From: Semisulcospira habei
Lineage: Eukaryota > Mollusca > Gastropoda > Semisulcospiridae
Direction: 5' to 3'
Length of the DNA: 64,000 bases
Assembly (NCBI GenBank): GCA_036245525.1
Contig: BTPG01000003.1
Span: forward strand, 139,489,712-139,553,711
The notes below the pieces were generated by a model. That model made no database searches. It was not told the origin of the DNA and saw nothing but the letters and a program-made list of their open reading frames with translations. Each line of letters begins with the position of its first letter. Positions within the stretch are counted from its first letter, which is position 1. A program made the translations under genes and the position numbers. Shown here one piece after another: positions 10,064 through 22,295 of this stretch.

Positions 10064-10267
10064 AAGCCATTGGTCTCTATCCTTATCTGTAAGTACTATA
10101 ATGTAGCTTGCATATGGCAGTGTACAAATTTGAAGCTTTTAGCCTCAGTACGATATGGGTTAACCCTGTCACTGCAGGTTAATGCACACTGTTTTCTGAA
10201 ATCTTGGTTGATTTATCGTCCAAAGCAAAAGCCAACCAAGGAAAAACGGATTCAAAGTGTTTTCCAC

Positions 10268-10334
10268 ACGAGGCATATAGATCTTCATGAGCCCCCACGT
10301 TTGGGAGGCTCATGAGGATCTACTGTTTCTTGCA
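10268..10334 (+). repeat. PAL-1 hairpin
   Basis: GGCATATAGATCTTCATGAG and CTCATGAGGATCTACTG are the arms, with centre CCCCCACGTTTGGGAGG. GATTCAAAGTGTTTTCC just upstream is the PAL-1 flank in inverse orientation. Confidence 0.75.
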
Positions 10335-10439
10335 GTTGTATTATATCTTGTTCACACTATCTCGGCAGAGAAGGAGTTACACTTTCCGTGATCTCTTACG
10401 ACTAAGCAACAGTCACGATGCTGAAAATGTACCCACAGC

Positions 10440-10770
10440 TGAGAAGCTCATCCACTGAAATCCTTTGAATCGGCTTGGGACAGTTACATTAAAACTCTAT
10501 TGTTTCTACAAATAGGAGAACGTTTATCGCTGCTAGAAGAATACTGCACCGTGTATTAATCCCATGACTCAGTAGTTACGCGTCTTTTCTGCGGAGCGTT
10601 GTCGTCTGTTGTCGACTACAAGGCATCAAACCTCTGCTGAAATCCTTCGAGTACACTTGGGCCAGTGAAACTGAAACGTTGTGTCTCTTGCAAACGACAG
10701 GGATTTTGCTGCCAGGGTAATAATTATTGCATCGTAGTTTAACCCCATGACTAGTAGCAGCCGAGGCGGG
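10440..10770 (+). repeat. diverged tandem duplication, about 186 bp
   Basis: TGAAATCCTTTGAATCGGCTTGGGACAG-like sequence at 10457 recurs at about 10638, and both units end with an AA-CCCATGACT block (10559 and 10744). The copies differ at roughly a fifth to a third of positions. Confidence 0.6.
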
Positions 10771-10771
10771 A

Positions 10772-10985
10772 TTAACCCATTCAGCCCTGACGCACTACAG
10801 CAGGGGATGAGTCGACCATGATAATTCAAGGGTAGTGCCAGATTAGCTTGGCGCCTGTCGGCGCCAAGCTAATCTGGCACTACCCTTGAATTATCATGGT
10901 CGATCCATCTCTCTCAACAGGTACATAATCGTTAGATGACGCCTCCAAACTTTGGAAAATGCATTCGTCGGGCTAAATGAGTTAA
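10772..10985 (+). mobile_element. PAL-2 element, complete, 214 bp, TTAA-bounded
   Basis: The left end is TTAACCCATTCAGCCCTGAC and the right end GTCGGGCTAAATGAGTTAA. The hairpin at about 10816-10906 pairs TCGACCATGATAATTCAAGG with its exact complement around TTGGCGCCTGTCGGCGCCAA. The left flank (GCACTACAGCAGG) is shorter than the right flank, which holds GTTAGATGACGCCTCCAAA. Copies at 37804 and 61315 have the same length. Confidence 0.95.
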
Positions 10986-11329
10986 ACCTTTTGAGCCACA
11001 CACAATATAAAAATCATCCTCACAGAGCTCATGCCAAATCTGCTAAATCATTTCATCATTCCCGGAGACTGACCAACCGCGACAGCTCAGGCATATAGCC
11101 GGCGTCTGATTATCTCGGCTTCTTTCCGGACACTGCTCTTGAGCAATCGTTGTATAAGTCCATCCATCTCCCTCTCCCTCTGGAACTGCTACCGCTAGTT
11201 TCTTTGAACATACACCGCTGGACTAACGTCTGAGAGAACCGGCTAATGCCAAATTCAATTAAGACGTTTTTTTGCCAGCAGGCGTTTTTTATAAGCCATA
11301 GCTACCCTTACCCCACGGCATTTCCCTTC

Positions 11330-11440
11330 TAAGCGAAAAGTCCTCGGGCCGATCTTGGTCGCAGCTGGGAGTGGCCCACGTGTGCTTTGTGCTGTCGATC
11401 TGGGGCACGCGGATCTGTTGCTCACCAGGCCGGACTTTTA
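11330..11440 (+). repeat. PAL-5 palindrome, heavily eroded
   Basis: GCGAAAAGTCCTCGGGCCGA and CTGGGGCACGCGGATCTGTTGC are recognisable as decayed PAL-5 arms around TGGCCCACGTGTGC. Confidence 0.45.
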
Positions 11441-11727
11441 ATAGCGAGCAGCCGCCGTTATGAGATCAGACAATCAATCTATAGCGCTTTCAGCCGTGGA
11501 AGTCCCTCATCCGGCCTCCCCCATTTGCAAGAGGCATAGATTTACATATGCCGCTCATTTGAATCTTATCCTCTTGCTTATCAAGATCGGCTCATGCTTT
11601 GCCTGACATGGAGGAGATAATTTCGGGTTGAGCATACGACTGAGAACCGATTTTCCCAATTGACGAGCTTCTTCTCACAAGAATGCACCAGTTAGCAAGT
11701 TGTGGGGAAATCCCAATACGCGAGGAC

Positions 11728-11787
11728 GAGGGTAGTGCCAGATTAGCTTGGTCTATAGGAAGGCGTCAGCTGAGCTAATCTGTATTT
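11728..11787 (+). repeat. PAL-2 fragment
   Basis: GAGGGTAGTGCCAGATTAGC is intact on the left. The right arm is reduced to GAGCTAATCTG, leading into a T-rich tract. Confidence 0.65.
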
Positions 11788-11896
11788 TTTCTTTCTTTCT
11801 TTCCTTTTTTTCCGTTTTGTTTCGGTTCAGTTTTGCTTTTCGTTTGTTTCGTTTGGCTCTGTTTCGTCGTTTCGTTTTCTTTCTTTTTTTTTTTCT

Positions 11897-11934
<38 letters not shown>

Positions 11935-12288
11935 TTTTTGGGGGGGGGGGGGGAGGGCTATTGGATTTGGGTGTTGTTCGTTGTGAAGTTATAACAGATT
12001 TGGCGCACACCCATCGAGTTACGCCCGGACTGATATTCAATTTCTTATCTAAAACAGCCGAACGAAACGAAACAGAAAACGAAAATCAAAAACGAAGCGA
12101 AACAAAATAAAACGGAACAAAAGAAAAACAACAATTGCAAATCACAACAAAAGAAAAGAAAAAAAGTAACGAAAAGAAAACGAAACAAAACAAAACAAAA
12201 TACAGTAAAGCATTAGTCCAGTCGTAACTCGGTGGGTGTGCGCCAAATCTGTTATAACTTCACAACGAACAACACCCAAATCCAATAG
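11788..12288. repeat. inverted repeat flanking an A-rich block, with T-rich and G-rich tracts
   Basis: Arms 11958-12022 and 12223-12288 are close inverse copies (CTATTGGATTTGGGTGTTGT against its complement). Between them lies A-rich sequence built on GAAACAAAA-type units. To the left is a T-rich tract built on TTTCGTTTTG units, then a poly-T and a 13-G run. Protein-like frames here are composition artefacts. Confidence 0.8.
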
Positions 12289-12486
12289 GCATAGACCCTC
12301 AACAGCCCCCAAAAGACGCGAGGGTACATGGAGATCAACACTTCTTACTGGCATCATCTACATTTACTCATATGATCAGAGTATCCGAGGCATGCTTCAA
12401 CAAATCAGCGATGGCTTGATTCTTGGACATCTTCTATCTACACCGTGGAGATCGAATCCGATGTTCAGAAAAAAAGTCCAACATCT

Positions 12487-12552
12487 GCAAGAGGCATAGA
12501 TCCTCATGAGCCCCCGCAATTACGGGGGTTCATGAGGATCTATACCTCCTGC
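12487..12552 (+). repeat. PAL-1 hairpin
   Basis: GCAAGAGGCATAGATCCTCA pairs with TGAGGATCTATACCTCCTGC. The centre CCCCCGCAATTACGGGGG is palindromic. Confidence 0.9.
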
Positions 12553-12911
12553 TGGCTTGATTTTACCTCTATCCTGTTATGCCGGTTGATGCAGAATGCA
12601 TCGTATGCTCGGATACCCGTGGGCTTTGCAAGGCAGGGGAGGGTGTCCGTGCTTAGAGACGGTTTAGGGGCATCTCTGGGCTCAGCAGATTTCAGAGACA
12701 GGGTGCTGAAAGCTTCAAATCTTTTGATTTAGAAACGGAGACTGATTTCTTTTTCTATGTGTTTTTCTTGTCACCTGCATGCATAAGAAAAATAATTGAG
12801 ATTAGGCTGTCAGACCGGACGGCAACATCACAGATCATGCTTGAAAAAAAATGAGACGATCAGAGGGATGGGGACGCTAATGAAACGTTTAAGTCACAAG
12901 GTTCTAGTTTC

Positions 12912-14700
<1,789 letters not shown>

Positions 14701-15051
14701 TTTCATCGTTAAATGTTGCCCCTTTTTCTTCTGACTGTATTTATCACACCTTTATTGTACTTCTCATCTCATGACGCCTGACAAATAAGCCGTGCATTTT
14801 ATTCTTGCATTCTTGTCTGTATGTTTGGGGAAAAACAATGGTTTATTTTGTTAAATGTAATAAATCTTGTTGTACTTGTCCTTTCAAAAAAGCGTCTCTA
14901 TCTTTATTGGGATTTTATTTATTTATTTATTTTTAGATATATATTGTTTAACAATGAGGGCCCCACAGAGAGTTTGGACGGGTGGGTGGAAAAAAGGCGA
15001 ATGCGTGTGTGTAGATGCGTGTAAGGAGAGTGTGCAGCTCTTGTAGTATTA

Positions 15052-15124
15052 GCTCGTTCCAGGCGCCCCGCATCAATAGCTGCGAAAGTGTCCTACAGCG
15101 TTGCCGGCGGCGCCTGGAATGAGT
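15052..15124 (+). repeat. PAL-8 element
   Basis: The ends GCTCGTTCCAGGCGCC and GGCGCCTGGAATGAG pair. Inside are CCCCGCATCAATAGCTGCG and GCGTTGCCGGC. TTAG precedes the left end rather than TTAA. Confidence 0.75.
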
Positions 15125-15430
15125 TTGGTCTGCATGTAACTGAACCCCGTCCGAAATATCATTTAGCCCTTGAATGCCGGTGGACACAGATTGCGTTTTT
15201 GAAATCTACATAAATTGAACGTCAAAGTCGTCACAAGCACACACAAAAATAATAATAATAACAACATGGATGCGAAGTGGTTTCAGCAGGAGGCATTTAG
15301 TTCTTTTAGTCCCTGTTAACAAAGCAAATCCTTGTCTTGTTTCTTGTTTTACAGTGACACTCATTGGCACACCATCGTGAAAACGCATGTCTCTACCACA
15401 GCCGGTATGTCAGTGGTAGAATTTTTTTAT

Positions 15431-15468
<38 letters not shown>

Positions 15469-15787
15469 TCCGTACTCCAAAACTTCTTTCATTATTTTGT
15501 CTGAATGCCATTTGCCTTATCAGGCGACTTCACAAGCAAGATGAGAGCCTTATAAAGCTTCTCTGCTTTAGGGAATTATGATCTAGATCACCCATTTTCG
15601 TCAGTCCTAGCAAGCTGTAACATACACAGGAGCATCTGTGCCTCTTGAAACGAAAAGGTTTATAAAATAATGCTGGATCGGCTTAAGTTTTTGGCCTTGT
15701 CCGAACCTAATCGCTGGCTGTATTGAACGAACTTTACCGGGTTATATATTATCAGTTGTGAAGCCTATCGCTAAAATTACTCCATCT

Positions 15788-15853
15788 GCAAGAGACATAG
15801 AGTCTCATGGGCCCCTGCGACAGCAGGGGCTCATGAGAATCTATGCTTCTTGC
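15788..15853 (+). repeat. PAL-1 hairpin
   Basis: GCAAGAGACATAGAGTCTCATG pairs with CATGAGAATCTATGCTTCTTGC around CCCCTGCGACAGCAGGGG. Confidence 0.85.
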
Positions 15854-16337
15854 TTTCAGAAATCAGTTCCATTGACATACATTCTTAGTTTTTAGGAATG
15901 GCTCTACAACTTGATGTAAAATGTATTTAGTTTATAGGCCAGTGTAGGTATTACCACTTTCAAATCCAGCGCCCACTGGATCGACCCTGATAGCTATAAA
16001 GCTTGCTTGTGGTCCCATACTAGTCTTGAGTCTTTAGAGAGGCGCTAATGAAAATGGGTTATCATGACCTGCCAAGATGGATTCTCATCATAGTAACTTG
16101 TACGCATTGTTAATAGAACATAGTGATATATTATTATTATTGGGGTTTTTTGTTGTTGTTTTTTTGCTCTGGGTGTGAATGGGGTTTGAGGACAAATGAA
16201 ATGTTGTGTATACACTGATAACCGACCCTGTGGGTAAAATGTTTCAGGTTTTTTATGTGACTTTGTACACCTTTACGATCCTTAAGGAGCTTGTACCGTT
16301 ACAATAACACTGGTTATATGACAAATATCAACATGTC

Positions 16338-16405
16338 CATTTTTGGGAACAGCAAGATTTTCTTTGAACAACGAAACAATGTAACAATGAAAATCTGACA
16401 TTCTC
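16338..16405 (+). repeat. possible PAL-6 hairpin, eroded
   Basis: TTTTTGGGAACAGCAAGATTTTC resembles the PAL-6 left arm, and GAAAATCTGACATTCTCAAAA the right arm. The centre no longer pairs. Confidence 0.45.
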
Positions 16406-16536
16406 AAAATTGGCATACTGGCGTTTGTCAGATAACGGCAAAGAGACTTTCGTATTCGAAAAGTCGATGTTTCAGCGATTTTTTGACACCACACAAGCAT
16501 TAAAATACTTTGCCTTCTTAGGGCAACTAAAAACAA

Positions 16537-16642
16537 GCAAGATGTCCATTGTAGTACAATGAAAAATTGTCATCGATTTTAAACGCTTTGTAACGTTTAA
16601 AATCGATGACAGTTTTTCATTGTAATACAATGGACATCTTGC
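16537..16642. repeat. 106-bp near-perfect palindrome, unassigned
   Basis: GCAAGATGTCCATTGTAGTA at the left pairs with TAATACAATGGACATCTTGC at the right. Arms of about 48 nt close on CTTTGTAA and contain only one or two mismatches and one bulged base. It resembles no other palindrome in the window. Confidence 0.9.
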
Positions 16643-16794
16643 GGAATAACAGGAACAGTTTTTGTTTTGTTTTTTCTTCAGCGGTATCTGGCTTCAGTGA
16701 CACTGTTCATCGCGAAGATCGACAGAACAAACGACGCCAAGAGGAGTCGCTGTAACGTCTTACTCTTGATAGTCAAGTCAGTGCATTTATGTGT

Positions 16795-17240
16795 CTTGTC
16801 TTTTCTTGTCTTGCCTCTTCTCTTCTCGTCTCTTCTCGTCTCGTCTCGTCTCGTCTCGTCTCGTCAAATGTTAAGCATCTCACCTTGTTTCATCTTAATT
16901 GTCTCTTCTTGTCTTGTCTTAATTGTCTCTTCTCGTCATGTCTTAACTCTTTCGTTTCATCTTAATTCTCTCTGCTCGTCGTGTCAATTCTCTCGCCTCG
17001 TTTAATCTTAATTCTCTCTTCTCTTCTCGTCTCGTCTTATTCTCCCAAAGCGCAAAAGGCTATCGGGCCGACGTCGGCCCGATGGCCTTTGCATACTTGG
17101 TTAATTCTCGCGTTTTGTCTTATGTTCATTCTCGCGTCTCGTCTTGCGTTAATTGTCGCGTCTCGTCTTAATTCTCTCGTCTCGTCTGGTCCCGTCTCGT
17201 CTCTACTCATGTTAACTCTCTCATCTCGTCTATCCTAGTC
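16795..17240 (+). repeat. pyrimidine-rich TCTCG/TCTTG minisatellite
   Basis: Degenerate units of TCTCGTCTTAATTC interspersed with CTCGT pentamers. A short PAL-5 hairpin lies inside at 17052-17092. Confidence 0.85.
17052..17092 (+). repeat. PAL-5 palindrome, minimal form
   Basis: GCAAAAGGCTATCGGGCCGA runs directly into its complement through ACGTC. It equals the long form with the inner CGCACGGCCGTGCG section removed. Confidence 0.9.
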
Positions 17241-17797
17241 TCGTCTTTCTGGTATTCTTCATTACTGGCCGGTGGACATTGTTCAGATATGTCACAGAGA
17301 CTCAGGTCACTTGTCTTAACTTAGTTCTTGTTTGTTTTGGGTTTGTGTGTGGATTTTTGGCGGGCTTTTTTTTTTTTTAATCAGGACGAGGTTCTGGATC
17401 GATTTGTGTACGTTGTTAGGATCTGATAGGCGTGCCTACTATCCTAGAAGTTCCCTTAAACTACCGTAGTCGTTATATGCGTCTCCTTTTTTAGCCTGAA
17501 CACCTTAACCGCATTCAATAAATTGAGACCTCCGCAGATTTGTGCGCTAAGCCTGAATTCGCTTATCGTGATAATAGATTGAGACCTGGGATCCCATTTT
17601 CTTGATCAAGACAATGAAAAGGGCAAAGACGACCACCACCCACATCCGACAGTAACAGAGCCAGTAGTCTGAAGTAGTCTCTTCTACAGGCTAGTCAAAT
17701 GTATATTGAACACTAGACTAAGTCCCGATCACGTTGCTTTCCATTATTTCTTGTCAAAGCATCTGTATAATTTGTATTGGGTATCAACGCCCGTCTC

Positions 17798-17891
17798 GCA
17801 AGAGGTTCTCGGGGCGACGTCAGCCGGAGTTGGCCCGCGCACGGCCGTGCGCGGGTCAACTCCGGCAGATGTCGCCCCGAGGACCTTTTGC
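17798..17891 (+). repeat. PAL-5 palindrome, long form
   Basis: GCAAGAGGTTCTCGGGGCGAC pairs with its imperfect complement at 17870-17891. The inner arms read GGAGTTGGCCCGCGCACGG and are nearly perfect. Confidence 0.9.
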
Positions 17892-17899
17892 TCACTGTG

Positions 17900-17901
<2 letters not shown>

Positions 17902-17966
<65 letters not shown>
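17902..17966 (+). repeat. (ATT)n microsatellite
   Basis: Pure ATT repeat just downstream of a PAL-5 palindrome. Confidence 0.95.
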
Positions 17967-17967
<1 letters not shown>

Positions 17968-18067
17968 CCAACGAAAAGGTCGCCGATGGGAAGTTGTTTT
18001 GACCCTTCTAGTTTTCATTTCGTAAGCCGAATTCTTCGCCGTAAGTAAGACAACTAACATTTCTCCG

Positions 18068-18183
18068 CTGTGAAGGGAATAAAAAAGTTAAGTTCATTTT
18101 TGTGAACAGCGAGCGTTTCATGGTATTACAATGAAAATCTCGCTTTGCACAAAAATGAACTGGCTGTTTTTATCCTTCACAGA
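18068..18183 (+). repeat. PAL-6 palindrome, extended form
   Basis: GCTGTGAAGGGAATAAAAAA pairs with TTTTTATCCTTCACAGAG. The inner arms AAGTTCATTTTTGTGAACAG and TTGCACAAAAATGAACTGG carry the PAL-6 core. Confidence 0.85.
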
Positions 18184-18299
18184 GCTGGAATGTATTCTTT
18201 CAGAGTGATGTGTATGGATATTGATAGTCGGAACCTTACCCGTATATCACGAACAAGGATTATAAAAAAATAATACTAATAAAAACAGTATAGTAGCGC

Positions 18300-18620
18300 T
18301 TTAAAGAGGCAATGAAACACACAATGGGGTTACCGCACCGTTTTAAAGATGTGTGGTATTCACGTCTTCTCGGGTACGTGTTAAAACCGTGACACCCCAG
18401 GAGTACTCCCCATACAGACCCACACGGGGGTTTCGCAACGAGTACACTTCTATTTTAATGAGATGCTCAGTAGCTGAGTCGAAGTGTACTTGGCGCGTAC
18501 TCTCCCCGAGTGGGTATAGCTGCCTCTCATCTGAATATAAGTGTACTTATGGCACACTCCCGGAGTGGGTCTATCTGGTGATTACCCCCACAAACGGAAC
18601 GGGGACGGGGCTGTTGTACT
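18300..18620 (+). other. weakly palindromic, unassigned
   Basis: AGTACACTTCTATTTTAATG and GAAGTGTACTTGG form an imperfect inner inverted repeat around CTCAGTAGCTGAG (18438-18491). Outer blocks GGAGTACTCCCC and CACTCCCGGAGTGGGT also complement partly. I cannot assign it. Confidence 0.4.
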
Positions 18621-18768
18621 TTTTGTTCTCGAGCCTCTGAACTACAGTATAAAACTGTGTGCCGGAAGAAAATTTGAAGAGTATTTTCCTATTCGTGTCC
18701 ATTCATTTATTTGATTCCCGCTGCATGGCTGACCTGAAACTGCTGAAGAAGCAGGTTCATCCCAATAT

Positions 18769-18834
18769 GCAAAAGGCCATCGGGCGGGCGGTGCGCGGGC
18801 CAACGGCGGCTAACGTCGGCTCGATGGCCTTTTG
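18769..18834 (+). repeat. PAL-5 palindrome, partly deleted
   Basis: GCAAAAGGCCATCGGGCGGG pairs with CGATGGCCTTTTGGC. The interior is shortened and mismatched. Confidence 0.75.
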
Positions 18835-19134
18835 GCAGCAATATAGGTAGTACCTATTTTTTTGAATTTCAGTCGAGGTTTACTTTTAGTGAATTATGCA
18901 TCGGAAATGTGCGGTCAGCACGACATTTTAGATTGCGGTACAATGTTTTAGCACGCGGTATGCAGCGTAAAACAGTGGGCAGCGCGATGATGAGTCTGTC
19001 TTTTGTGTTCTACCAATGCAGTACACGTTGTACATGCATCGTTTGCTCGGTTATCCACCGCGAATGGGCGAATGACTTCGTCTTGACAAGTGATTCGTAA
19101 AAATCTTTGTCATACTTTCGCGATGGTTCAAATC

Positions 19135-19285
19135 TTAACCCACTCAGCCTCGATGCCCTACAACAGATTGGTCGACCATGATAATTCAATGGTAGTGTCA
19201 GACGCCAGGCTAATCTGACACTACCCTTGAATTATCATGGTCGATCCATCGCCTGCAACTTTGGAAAATGCCACCTTTGGGTTAA
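19135..19285 (+). mobile_element. PAL-2 element, shortened, TTAA-bounded
   Basis: TTAACCCACTCAGCC to TTTGGGTTAA. The core pairs TCGACCATGATAATTCAATGG with its near complement. The loop region and part of the right flank are deleted. Both arms carry T.A where the family has C.G (GTGTCAG and CTGACAC). Confidence 0.9.
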
Positions 19286-19367
19286 CAGATTTAATATTTG
19301 TGACTCGTGATTGAGAAGCGACGTTCTTGTGAAACCGTGACAGAACCACACATACCCCCCCCCCTCC

Positions 19368-19454
<87 letters not shown>
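19368..19454 (+). repeat. (CA)n microsatellite
   Basis: CA repeat with one CGCA interruption, preceded by a C run. Confidence 0.95.
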
Positions 19455-19572
19455 CACCTAGACACCGTTCTCTAATCTCTAATATATTTATGACTGACCT
19501 ACTGCCATGGAAATATACATAAAGATGTGCGTCGGTAAATCTATACTCGCAAATTAGGGACTCACGCAAAGG

Positions 19573-19716
19573 GAAACTCTTGCCACAAGGAATGCGACAG
19601 ACAGTAATTTCACTTTTGTGAAAAGCGATATTTTCATTGTAATACGATGTGAATCTCGCTGTTTCACAGACAAGTGGACTTACTGTCTTTTCGCCTTCCT
19701 ATGGCAAGAGCTTCTC
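19573..19716 (+). repeat. PAL-6 palindrome, longest copy
   Basis: The outermost arms GAAACTCTTGCCACAAGGAA and CCTTCCTATGGCAAGAGCTTC, then GACAGTAATTTCACTTTTGT and ACAAGTGGACTTACTGTC, enclose the PAL-6 core. Total arm length is about 65 nt. Confidence 0.85.
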
Positions 19717-19825
19717 ACTGGTTCCTTAAGGGAGTTCCAGGGTCAAACCCTCGGTGTCCAATTTTCACTTATGAATATTGAACACTGTCGTCGTACCGCC
19801 ACCTCTGTATGGCAATAGACTTTGA

Positions 19826-19926
19826 GAGCAAAAGGTCCTCGGGCCGATGTCGGCGCAGTGAGCCCGCTCATGGCACGGCCGTGCGCGGACCTATTGCGGC
19901 CGACGTCGACCCGAGGGCCTTTCGCT
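19826..19926 (+). repeat. PAL-5 palindrome, long form, eroded centre
   Basis: AGCAAAAGGTCCTCGGGCCG pairs with GACCCGAGGGCCTTTCGCT. GGCACGGCCGTGCGCGG remains in the centre. Confidence 0.85.
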
Positions 19927-20039
19927 TACTGGGAACCGAAAGCTGATACTCCTTTCATTTGTCGGGCATTTCCATAACAATGCGGTGAGAAGAGGATAAT
20001 GACGCTTTATGCGTAGGATACGTGTTTCGGTTTTCGTAT

Positions 20040-20121
20040 TTAACTCATTCGAAACGGTGCCGCATCCGGATGCGTAGCATGAAATCGTTTATGTCTGTGC
20101 AGCTCGCATGGAATGTGTTAA
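20040..20121 (+). mobile_element. PAL-4 element, eroded, TTAA-bounded
   Basis: TTAACTCATTCGAAACGGTG to GGAATGTGTTAA. The left arm keeps GCCGCATCCGGATGCG; the right arm has lost complementarity. Confidence 0.7.
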
Positions 20122-20485
20122 AGGAATATGTACACTTATATTGACCGGGTTTAACCATTTCCAGCTAAAACACTAAGCACGTGCAAAATAAATTTAGCTT
20201 CTGACCATCTAGTGACCAACTAGCTGAGAAGAAATTAAATATGATTAAGATGATCCCCCGGGAGGGGGGGGGGGGGCTGGGGAGGGGGCCGGGGGCTGGG
20301 GGGGGGGGAGAGGGGGTGCAGGGTCACGAGGATCTATGTTTTTTACAAGTTATGAATGTTCTTTCCGGTCGTGATTCAGCATTGGTTTCCGAGACTTAAT
20401 TTGCAGCAGGGTGGAAATTTCACAAGAAACCAGATACACAGCAAACATCGGATATGACAGATCGCCAGGAGACCTAATTTCTGCT

Positions 20486-20622
20486 GTACTCGAAGTTTGT
20501 TATAAGCAAAGTAATTTACATAGAAAGAGTGCTTCTCGGGACCTCTGAAAAATTGCTGTTATATATCCGACTTTTCTTATGTATTCGACCTTGTTATAAG
20601 CGAAGTAGACTGTACTTATCTA
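20486..20622 (+). repeat. repeat R3 copy
   Basis: GAAGTTTGTTATAAGCAAAG, TTTACATAGAAAGAGTG, GACCTCTGAAAAATTGCTG and GACCTTGTTATAAGCGAAGT occur in this order here and in the copies near 5255, 55500, 61529 and partly 62478. Non-coding, family unknown. Confidence 0.7.
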
Positions 20623-20651
20623 GGTCACTGGACTACAGATATGAGACTATC

Positions 20652-20731
20652 TTAACTCATTCGAGACATGCCGCCTCCGGATACGCGGCTTATGCCGCGT
20701 ATCCGGATGCGGCACGTCTCGAATGAGTTAA
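20652..20731 (+). mobile_element. PAL-4 element, complete, 80 bp
   Basis: TTAACTCATTCGAGACATGC to CGTCTCGAATGAGTTAA. The arms meet at GCGGCTTATGCCGC. Only two mismatches occur along 37-nt arms. Confidence 0.95.
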
Positions 20732-20953
20732 GAAAGAACAGGAAAAATACTTTCTAGCGTGTTGTCTGTGAATTGAGTAAAGTGAGGAAACGTAAGGAAA
20801 ACATCCTGTGATTGAAAAAAAAAACATAGTGTCGTAAACAAAAAGGGAAAAAAAAAACAAGGACGAAATGAAACAAATAAATAAAATGCGAATTTACGTG
20901 TGAGAAGTGTGCAGCCAAATTTTTTTCAGCCTCTCCGTAGATCACTTCCGTGT

Positions 20954-21020
20954 GCCAGAGGCATAAATTCGCATAAGCACCTGCAGCCGCAGGGGCATAT
21001 GAGAATGTATGCCCCTTGCC
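20954..21020 (+). repeat. PAL-1 hairpin, diverged
   Basis: GCCAGAGGCATAAATTCGCAT and ATGAGAATGTATGCCCCTTGC flank CACCTGCAGCCGCAGGGG. Confidence 0.75.
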
Positions 21021-21179
21021 GACACTTTTCGATCATATTTCCATCCATAGATATTGTGCAGGGGTCAAGCGGGTATTAGTCTATGATTGTCCTATCCAAA
21101 ACTGTTACAAAATGTACGAATCATGCCGAAAGGCAAACACGGAGACGGACAGACGGTTACACAGAGTGGGAGAGAGAGA

Positions 21180-21196
21180 AGGGGGGGGGGGGGAGG

Positions 21197-21265
<69 letters not shown>

Positions 21266-21438
21266 CATTGATTGTACATTGCTTAACGTCCCGACAGCAA
21301 CAAGGCTTTCTCAGGACGTGCCTGCACTGCTTGTGAAAAAAAAATAAACAGAAAATTGAATGTATGTCGCCAGCCGGTCAAATACGTTACATAAACCTAC
21401 AACATGGGGCCTAAATAAAGCTAAGACCATTTAGCAGC

Positions 21439-21511
<73 letters not shown>

Positions 21512-22037
21512 TGAGAGAGCGATAAATAGACAGAGAGAGAGAGTCTTTATTTATAACGGTTAAGACCTGGTATTTACAAGGTCATTTTAATATCGCTGCA
21601 ATTACAAAAAGTTGGAAAACTGCATAAACAAGCCACATAAAATGAAACCGGACGCAACTTTTCATAACTAAATTACAAATTGAGAAATAGAGAGAATGAG
21701 AGAGAGAAGCCCTCGGGGAGGAGAGGGGGGAAATGGGGGCAAGAGTGGGGGGAGGGGGGGGGGTGGGGCGGGAGAAAGCTCAGCTAAACTGAACTGAACC
21801 TATAAACTATTTTCTAAGGGATAAAACACAGGCCTTTTTACGTGCCTGTCCTATATAACAATAACATTATAATTATAGCACAATATCCTTTTTTTTTTCA
21901 AAATAAAGATAGCAAAAACAAAACCATACACTAACAGAAAGAGAGAGAGGGAGGGAGAGAGAGAGAGGGAGAGAGAGAGAGAGAGGGAAGGAGGGAGGGA
22001 GAGAGGGAGGGAGGGAGAGAGAGAGAGGGGGGGGGGA

Positions 22038-22133
<96 letters not shown>

Positions 22134-22166
22134 CAGAGACAGAGACAGAGAAGAGACAGAGAGAGG
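21180..22166 (+). repeat. three (GA)n microsatellite tracts
   Basis: GA repeats at 21201-21260, 21441-21509 and 21938-22166, the last with GGGA and GACA variants. Between them, 21510-21930 has GA-rich sequence, a G-rich stretch at 21711-21775, and nothing else I can support. Confidence 0.95.
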
Positions 22167-22295
22167 TTATTTCTGTCACATTGCATGACCGCATGTGGGC
22201 AATGTAATTCCGATTGATCACATATAAAAATACACCGTACATCCGTCAAGTACATAGAGACCATTAGCCCCGAAGCACTACAGCAGGAGATACAG

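Noticed and set aside
11748..12110. Phe-rich and Lys-rich frames on the two strands
   Set aside because: They read through poly-T, poly-G and A-rich low-complexity sequence.
19291..19569. Cys-Val-rich frames
   Set aside because: Translation of CA/TG microsatellite, as at 35774 and 60644.
22262..22295. Complete PAL-2 element just before the L2-like LINE
   Set aside because: Only GCACTACAGCAGGAGAT matches. That is too short to call an element, and it is mentioned only as a possible remnant.
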